A stretch of 64,000 nucleotides of DNA, taken from positions 1-64,000 of the forward strand of contig DAOTWP010000382.1 of the NCBI GenBank assembly GCA_034435675.1. The letters run 5' to 3'. The translations under genes and the position numbers were made by a program. The notes under the pieces are model-generated. The model had not been told where the DNA came from, made no database searches, and saw nothing but the letters and a program-made list of their open reading frames with translations. This DNA comes from DAOTWP01 sp034435675 (GTDB lineage Bacteria > Chloroflexota > Anaerolineae > Aggregatilineales > Phototrophicaceae). Shown in pieces: positions 58,992 to 64,000 of the stretch. The number at the start of each line of letters is the position of its first letter. Positions within the stretch are counted from its first letter, which is position 1.

Positions 58992-60125
58992 ATGTCGTCT
59001 ATCTCCATGAATCTGGTGATGCGCGTTCAGGACAGCATCGAGCGCGTGCTGCTGCAAAAGGCAAACGTGGTTGGCGTCGCGGTGGGCTACAAAGAGTCGG
59101 GCGGGGTAGTGACCGATGCCCTGTCGCTGGTGACACTGGTCGAGCAGAAGAAGCCCGTCGCCGCCCTCAGCGCGGAGGACGCCATCCCCAGAGAAGTGCA
59201 GGGCATCCCGACCGACGTGGTTGAAATCGGCTTGATTCAGGCACAAAGCGCCTTCAACCCGCGTGCGCGCTTTCGCCCGGTGATTCCCACTGGCGTGAGC
59301 ATCGGGCATTACAAGGTCACTGCCGGGACGCTGGGCGCCATCGTGTTCCATCGCAGCACGGGCGAGAAGCTGATTCTGTCCAACAACCATGTGCTGGCAA
59401 ATTCCAACGAGGCGCTGGTGGGTGACGCGATTTTGCAGCCCGGCGCGATTGATGGTGGGGTCAATCCCGGCGATATTGTCGCCCGGCTGGAGAGTTTCAT
59501 TCCGCTGAACTATCTCGAAGGTCCCGTCGGTCCGCCTGCTCCACCCCCGCCGCCCCCCCCGGTTTCGCCACCGCCCCCGCCGCCCACGACACCACCCCCG
59601 TCCAGCGGGTGCGATGTTGCTGATGTAGTGACGCGCGTGGTGAACATGCTGGCGTCGCTGCTGGGATCCAGCAAGCGGGTTGCCACTGTGCAGAGCAGCA
59701 GCGAAGTGGTCAACGCGATGTCGCAGGCGCTGGATAACCTGATGGATGCGGCGCTGGCACGCCCGGCAGTGGGATTTGAGTTCAGCGAAGAGATTCGCAA
59801 TGTCGGGCGGATTAGCGGCACAAAGCCCGCAACGCTGGGGCAGCGTGTGCGCAAGAGCGGACGCACCACCGACTACACGGAAGGCACGGTGACACTGCTG
59901 AACGCGACGGTCAATGTCGCCTACAGCACCAGCGTCGGGCAGCGCACAGGACGCTTCACCGGGCAGGTAATTACTACCGCGATGAGTCAGGGTGGCGATT
60001 CCGGCTCGTTGATTGTGGACGCAAGCGCGCCGCTGGCGGTCGGCTTGCTCTACGCAGGGTCGCCGGTATCGACCATTTTCACGCCGATTGACCCGATCCT
60101 CAACCAGCTCAACGTGCGCTTCTGA
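58992..60125 (+). CDS. Nal1-like trypsin-fold protein with proline-rich insert
   Basis: 377 residues, SD GGAGGGAGG upstream, no signal peptide. The N-terminal 60 residues are a helix and strand pair (IERVLLQKANVVGVAVGYKE, then VTLVEQKKPVAAL). Trypsin-fold residues are H133 (LSNNHVLAN) and S337 (QGGDSGSLI); the Asp could lie in GGVNPGDIVARLE. Between them is a Pro-rich stretch (about 179-208), then a helical insert (about 210-265), then the second barrel (RVRKSGRTTDYTEGTV). The arrangement recalls Nal1-type putative serine proteases. Whether it is an active protease is unknown. Confidence 0.78.
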   Translation: MSSISMNLVMRVQDSIERVLLQKANVVGVAVGYKESGGVVTDALSLVTLVEQKKPVAALSAEDAIPREVQGIPTDVVEIGLIQAQSAFNPRARFRPVIPTGVSIGHYKVTAGTLGAIVFHRSTGEKLILSNNHVLANSNEALVGDAILQPGAIDGGVNPGDIVARLESFIPLNYLEGPVGPPAPPPPPPPVSPPPPPPTTPPPSSGCDVADVVTRVVNMLASLLGSSKRVATVQSSSEVVNAMSQALDNLMDAALARPAVGFEFSEEIRNVGRISGTKPATLGQRVRKSGRTTDYTEGTVTLLNATVNVAYSTSVGQRTGRFTGQVITTAMSQGGDSGSLIVDASAPLAVGLLYAGSPVSTIFTPIDPILNQLNVRF

Positions 60126-60192
60126 AGCACACGCGGGCTGAGCCTATCGCGCGGGGCACGCCGCCGGTCAGCGCTGGTGTATCTGTTTGCTG

Positions 60193-61071
60193 CTATCTGT
60201 CGCCCTGTGCCAGTACAGCGCTGACCCATGCCAGTACCTGCGCGGTGGTGGGGTCGTCGGGACTGCCAATGGCGGTCACCAGCCCGAAATGGCTGCGCCC
60301 GGCGATCACCGCCGCCTGGGCGTCAAAGCCCGCTTCAAGCAGCGTGGCGTGCATTGCCTCCTGCTCAAGCAGCAGTTCGGGGTAATCGTCTTCGCCAGCG
60401 AGCAGCAGGAACGGCGGCATGGGCGTCTGGTCACCGGCGGCGAAGTTCTGCGCCCACCACAACGGCGAGGCGGTTTCACGCAGTGCCGGGTCATCGGGGA
60501 ATGCGCCGCGCGCCCACTGCATAATCCAGTCGTCAATGCTATAGACACCGCTGAACGCGATAACCCCGGCAACTGCCTGCGGCGTCAGGTCATGTGCTGC
60601 GAGCCACTGCGGGTCAAGCACCAACAGGCTTGCCAATTGCCCGCCCGCGCTGTGTCCGCTGGCAAAAATGCGCGCCGGATCACCGCCGTAATCCGCAATA
60701 GATGCGCCTGCCCAGGCGAAAGCGCGTGCCATATCCTCGATATGCGCCGGGTGGGTTGCGCCGGGGGAAAGGCGGTAGTTGATGACCGCAACGCCGATAC
60801 CTGCCTGCGCGAATGCCTGCCCGATGTTGGCGTAGCTGTCCTTGCTGCCGCCGACCCACGCGCCGCCATGCGCGTATATCAGCAGCGGAAAGCCCGGCAG
60901 ATCCTGTGGAATGTACAAATCCAGCCTGTGCCGCAGCGGATCCGCATCATCACCTGTGTAATAGGCAATGTCGCTGACCACGCGCACGCTAGACGCTGAT
61001 TCTGCCCGCGCGGGCGGCAGCAGCGCCAGCCCGGATAAGAGCATAATGACCAGCATTCCTTGCAGCAGCAT
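60193..61071 (-). CDS. Exported alpha/beta hydrolase (carboxylesterase type)
   Basis: 292 residues, SD GGAGG. Signal peptide ends near PPARAES. Oxyanion motif LLIYAHGGAWVGG (HGGAW), nucleophile GHSAGG, acid LLLAGEDDYPE and His in AVIAGRSHFGLV form a complete BD-FAE/HSL-like esterase. It probably hydrolyses an ester outside the membrane. It converges with the Nal1-like gene and is divergent from the next hydrolase. Substrate unknown. Confidence 0.9.
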   Translation of the reverse strand: MLLQGMLVIMLLSGLALLPPARAESASSVRVVSDIAYYTGDDADPLRHRLDLYIPQDLPGFPLLIYAHGGAWVGGSKDSYANIGQAFAQAGIGVAVINYRLSPGATHPAHIEDMARAFAWAGASIADYGGDPARIFASGHSAGGQLASLLVLDPQWLAAHDLTPQAVAGVIAFSGVYSIDDWIMQWARGAFPDDPALRETASPLWWAQNFAAGDQTPMPPFLLLAGEDDYPELLLEQEAMHATLLEAGFDAQAAVIAGRSHFGLVTAIGSPDDPTTAQVLAWVSAVLAQGDR

Positions 61072-61275
61072 GACCCCTCCTCCGAAAATCGACCTTTTGC
61101 GGGCTTTGCGCCTGCGTGGTTCGACAGCATCTTCATCACTAATGGATCAACTCTGGTTCATGAGGACTTGCCCGAACCCATAAAACTGGCAGCAGATGGC
61201 AGTTAAATACCCCTCCGGAACAGGCCCATTTATTGTACAGTACGAACAGGTTTGACGGCATCACAGGAGGGCAGC

Positions 61276-62154
61276 ATGACCACAGCGAATCCGGCAGCAC
61301 AACCACTGACCATCCCGGCAGCAGATGGCTATCCACTGGCAGCGACGCTGTATACCCCGGCAGCAGACAACGGGCGTGCAGTGGTGATCAACGCCGCGAT
61401 GGCGGTGCGGCAGCGCTTCTATGGCAAGCTGGCGGCATATCTGGCGGAGCAGGGTTTCACTGTGCTGACCTACGATTATCGCGGGGTGGGCGGCTCCGCG
61501 CCGCAAAAGATGCGCGGGTTCGAGGCGCGCTTGTGGGAATGGGGCGCTAAAGACTTTCACGCGATGCTGGCGTGGCTGATTGCCGAGTATCCACAGCAGC
61601 GCCTGCTGGTCATCGGGCACAGCATCGGCGGGCATGTGGTCGGGCTGACGCCGCTGAGTGCGCGGCTGGTGGGCATGTTCACCGCGCCAGCACAGAGCGC
61701 CTACTGGCGGCACTGGTCCGGCAGGGGACGTGTGTGGGTGTGGCTGGTGTGGAATATCATGGTGCCGCTGCTGTCGCGCAGCATGGGCTACTATCCCGGC
61801 AAGCTGGGCGGCATGGGCGAGGATTTGCCCGCGGGCGTCGTGCAGGAGTGGGCGCAGGCGACACATTTCCCGCGCTACCTGCTTGATGTCCACGCGGGCG
61901 GCGCGCATGACCACTTCGCAGCATTTGGCGGGCGCTGGTGGTCGTGGGGCTTCACCGACGACACCTACGCCCCGCGCCGGGCGGTGGAGGGGCTGCCGCT
62001 GCTGTATCCCAATGCACAGGCGACTCTACGCTTCATTGACCCGGCAGAGGTGGGAGCGAAGAAGATCGGGCACTTCGGCTTCTTCCGCGAGCAGTTCCGC
62101 GACACGCTGTGGGCGGAGTGCGCGGCATGGCTGGCTGCACAGCCGCAGGGGTGA
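61276..62154 (+). CDS. Alpha/beta hydrolase
   Basis: 292 residues from MTTANPAAQPL, SD AGGAGGG 4 bases upstream. VINAAMAVRQRFYGKLAAYLAEQG replaces the HG oxyanion motif, as in the YjfP/COG4757-type group; nucleophile GHSIGG is clear; His may be in IGHFGFF. It has an unusually Trp- and Arg-rich cap (WRHWSGRGRVWVWLVWN). Cytoplasmic. It is 2 bases upstream of a small membrane protein gene. Confidence 0.85.
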   Translation: MTTANPAAQPLTIPAADGYPLAATLYTPAADNGRAVVINAAMAVRQRFYGKLAAYLAEQGFTVLTYDYRGVGGSAPQKMRGFEARLWEWGAKDFHAMLAWLIAEYPQQRLLVIGHSIGGHVVGLTPLSARLVGMFTAPAQSAYWRHWSGRGRVWVWLVWNIMVPLLSRSMGYYPGKLGGMGEDLPAGVVQEWAQATHFPRYLLDVHAGGAHDHFAAFGGRWWSWGFTDDTYAPRRAVEGLPLLYPNAQATLRFIDPAEVGAKKIGHFGFFREQFRDTLWAECAAWLAAQPQG

Positions 62155-62156
62155 GT

Positions 62157-62540
62157 ATGATTTGCCTGCTGCTCATCTGGTACTTTTTTATTCTTTACAT
62201 GGGGATCGCCTGGTATTTGGTAGGTATTCGTACCATCAACGAACAGAAGCAGTACAACGAGAGGTGGGGTGGTTTGGTCAAGCCACCTACCTTGTGGGTT
62301 CGGGAAGGCAGATCGGCGCTAATCTTCGGACGGTTTGAAAAACTTTTCGGTGTCACACTGATCGTGGTGTTATTCTTTGAACTGCTCGGTCTTCACCAGT
62401 CCACCTTTGGCGTGTTCTTATTCCTTGTGATTTTGCTGCATCTGGGTATTGGGGCATTTCTTCCGGTGCGTCAGGTCTCTAAGACACAAACAGTTAATCA
62501 CTCAGTGGATGCGGAAGCACAGAATTCGGAAGAGAAATAG
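62157..62540 (+). CDS. Small membrane protein, 127 residues
   Basis: Starts MICLLLIWYFFILYMGIAWYL, 2 bases after the stop of the hydrolase gene, with GGTGAG upstream. Three hydrophobic stretches (about 1-23, 63-80 and 84-102) and a polar, Gln/Glu-rich tail. Base composition is less GC-rich than its neighbours. No recognised family. It may form a unit with the hydrolase. Confidence 0.6.
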   Translation: MICLLLIWYFFILYMGIAWYLVGIRTINEQKQYNERWGGLVKPPTLWVREGRSALIFGRFEKLFGVTLIVVLFFELLGLHQSTFGVFLFLVILLHLGIGAFLPVRQVSKTQTVNHSVDAEAQNSEEK

Positions 62541-62541
62541 C

Positions 62542-62563
62542 GGGGCGCAGCACTTCACGCCCC
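62542..62563. terminator. Hairpin between convergent genes
   Basis: GGGGCG (62542-62547) pairs with CGCCCC (62558-62563). On the minus strand it is followed by GCTATTTCTCTTCC, so it can terminate asnS; on the plus strand AATTGGTTTTG follows. Confidence 0.5.
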
Positions 62564-62612
62564 ACACGAATTGGTTTTGACACTGCAAGGCCGAGCCGAT
62601 ATGATCACTACC

Positions 62613-63953
62613 TTACGGATACTTGCGGTTGAGCATGCGCGCGTAGGGGATCGTTTCGCGCACATGCGGCAGTCCGCAAATCCACGCGACTGTGCGTTCC
62701 AGCCCCAGCCCAAAGCCCGCGTGCGGCACGGTTCCAAAGCGGCGCACATCCAGATACCACTGGTAATGTTCCAGCGGCTGCCCAAATTCCTGAATACGCC
62801 GTTCCAGCAGGTCAACATCGGCGATGCGCTCGCTGCCGCCCGTGATTTCGCCGTAACCTTCCGGCGCGAGCAAATCCACACTGCGGCAAACCTCCGGGCG
62901 ACCCGCCACTGGCTGCATATAGAACGCCTTGATCGCGGTGGGGTAGTTGTAAACAAACACCGGCTTGTCGAACATCTCCGCCAGCGCGGTCTCGTGCGGG
63001 CTGCCGAAGTCGTCGCCCCACTCGATTTTCAGTTCCGCCTTGTTTTCGTCGCTGTCGGGCAGTTCGGCATAGCGCTGCTTCAGCCGTTCGACTGCCTCGT
63101 CATAGCTGATGCGCGCAAACGGCGGGATGGCGCTTTGCAGCTTGCTCACGTCGCGCTCGATGATCTCCAGCTCAGTGCGATGCTTGACCAGCACGGTCTG
63201 GATCACGTGCGAAATCAACTGCTCCTCCAGGTCCATCACATCTTCCAGCGAATAGTACGCCATCTCCGGTTCCAGCATCCAGAATTCCATCAGATGCCGC
63301 CGGGTCTTGCTCTTCTCCGCGCGGAAGGTGGGACCAAAGCAGTAAACCTTGCCGAATGCCGCCATGTTCGCTTCGTTGTAAAGCTGCCCGGTCTGCGCCA
63401 GATACGCCGGTTCGCCGAAGTAGTCAATTTCAAACAGCGAGGTGGTGTTTTCGCCTGCCGCCGGGGTGATAATCGGCGTATCAACCAGCAGGAAGCCGCG
63501 CTCGTCAAGCCAGTTGCGCAGTTCGTGGACGATGGTCGCCCGGATACGCAGAATCGCCCACTGGCGGCTGGAACGCACCCACAGGTGGCGGTTGTCCATC
63601 AGGAATTCGACCCCGTGCTCTTTGGGCGTAATCGGGTATTCCTGCGCCATGTGTACCAGTTCCAGCGTCTTGATCCCGATCTCGTAGCCGCCCGGATGCC
63701 CCGGCGCGCGCTCATCCTTGCGCACGCTGCCGGTGATGACGACGGACGACTCCTGGGTGAGTTTTGAAGCGTGCTCGAACTCCGCTTCTGCCATTTCTTT
63801 CTTGAAGGCGACACACTGGGCGACCCCGGTACCATCACGCAGTTTGATAAACTGCAATTTGCCCTTGTCCGTGCGGTCATAGACCCAGCCGCGAACGGTG
63901 ACTTCCTGCCCGTCGTATTGGGCAATATCCTGAATATGCATCAGCGCTGCCAC
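62613..63953 (-). CDS. asnS: Asparaginyl-tRNA synthetase
   Basis: 446 residues, class IIb. Charges tRNA-Asn in the cytoplasm. OB-fold anticodon-binding domain (about 10-105: VTVRGWVYDRTDKGKLQFIKLRDGTG), motif 2 region FGPTFRAEKSKTRRHLMEFWMLEPE (the Asn-specific signature) and motif 3 GFGLGLERTVAWICGL are complete. The start is a GTG with SD AAAGGA 9 bases upstream; an internal ATG four codons later is possible. It has its own transcription unit at the right edge. Confidence 0.95.
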   Translation of the reverse strand: MAALMHIQDIAQYDGQEVTVRGWVYDRTDKGKLQFIKLRDGTGVAQCVAFKKEMAEAEFEHASKLTQESSVVITGSVRKDERAPGHPGGYEIGIKTLELVHMAQEYPITPKEHGVEFLMDNRHLWVRSSRQWAILRIRATIVHELRNWLDERGFLLVDTPIITPAAGENTTSLFEIDYFGEPAYLAQTGQLYNEANMAAFGKVYCFGPTFRAEKSKTRRHLMEFWMLEPEMAYYSLEDVMDLEEQLISHVIQTVLVKHRTELEIIERDVSKLQSAIPPFARISYDEAVERLKQRYAELPDSDENKAELKIEWGDDFGSPHETALAEMFDKPVFVYNYPTAIKAFYMQPVAGRPEVCRSVDLLAPEGYGEITGGSERIADVDLLERRIQEFGQPLEHYQWYLDVRRFGTVPHAGFGLGLERTVAWICGLPHVRETIPYARMLNRKYP

Positions 63954-64000
63954 TGAAATTTATCCTTTAATGCCAGTCTATTATGCGAAGAGCTGCGCAG

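Noticed and set aside
1..64000. tRNA, rRNA, CRISPR, transposase and phage genes
   Set aside because: Read for TpsiC-like GTTCGA signals, regular short repeats and transposase motifs; nothing convincing was found.

Overview
The window is GC-rich bacterial chromosome, densely packed with about 63 protein genes on both strands. I see no rRNA, tRNA, CRISPR array, transposase or phage gene. The gene set best fits a member of the Chloroflexota, probably Anaerolineae-like. The reasons are small secreted proteins built from pre-peptidase C-terminal (PPC)-type beta repeats, LysM proteins, CinA-C, DUF309 and DUF2087 proteins, an HSP90-family protein followed by helical-repeat proteins, and signal peptides or lipoboxes without outer-membrane genes. 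This placement is inference from recalled family distributions; no marker gene was compared.

Layout. 1-3.1 kb: a partial lipoprotein and a secreted alkaline phosphatase with a Pho-box-like promoter. 3.3-8.5 kb: an autoregulated-looking ArsR/DUF2087 regulator with an FMN-binding protein, then APH-like kinase, alpha/beta hydrolase, acyl-CoA dehydrogenase and Rieske genes. 8.4-14.4 kb: an MBL hydrolase, then an arsenic cluster (sigZ, arsM, a 60-residue ORF, an MFS carrier, arsC, an arsR-arsC fusion, a third arsC) with two matching operator/promoter sites. 14.5-20.5 kb: panD, a PPC-repeat exported protein, a dual-specificity phosphatase, an aldo/keto reductase, a fold-back repeat element, an effector-binding protein and a nuclease-family protein. 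20.6-23.7 kb: an operon of YtkA-like lipoprotein, beta-propeller protein and membrane polyferredoxin. 23.7-29.5 kb: poorly characterised genes with DUF309, GNAT, FAD and CinA proteins.

29.7-43.9 kb: LysM lipoprotein, pyrH, an SDR, a STAS-like protein, exonuclease III, a LysM glycoside hydrolase, two related PPC-type surface proteins, envelope-type glycosyltransferases, a hexapeptide acyltransferase and a membrane protein. 44.2-49.8 kb: a complete branched-chain amino acid/amide (HAAT) ABC transporter operon, livJ-G-F-H-M, with a highly structured livJ-livG spacer and a clear intrinsic terminator. 49.8-53.4 kb: a CRP-type palindrome, a second fold-back element, a secreted protein, an epimerase preceded by two tandem CRP-type palindromes, and an MFS carrier. 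53.9-58.0 kb: an HSP90-family ATPase with two tandem paralogous helical proteins, the best candidate here for a little-described system. 58.0-64.0 kb: a membrane protein, a Nal1-like trypsin-fold protein with a proline-rich insert, two alpha/beta hydrolases, a small membrane protein and asnS.

Working together: the arsenic genes form one detoxification module (methylation, three thiol-dependent reductases, one fused to the regulator). The liv genes form one transporter. The phosphatase and its Pho-like box form a phosphate-starvation unit. The HSP90 operon may be a chaperone with dedicated partners. Starts were chosen from Shine-Dalgarno (SD) spacing and signal peptides, so several are shorter than the longest possible reading frame.
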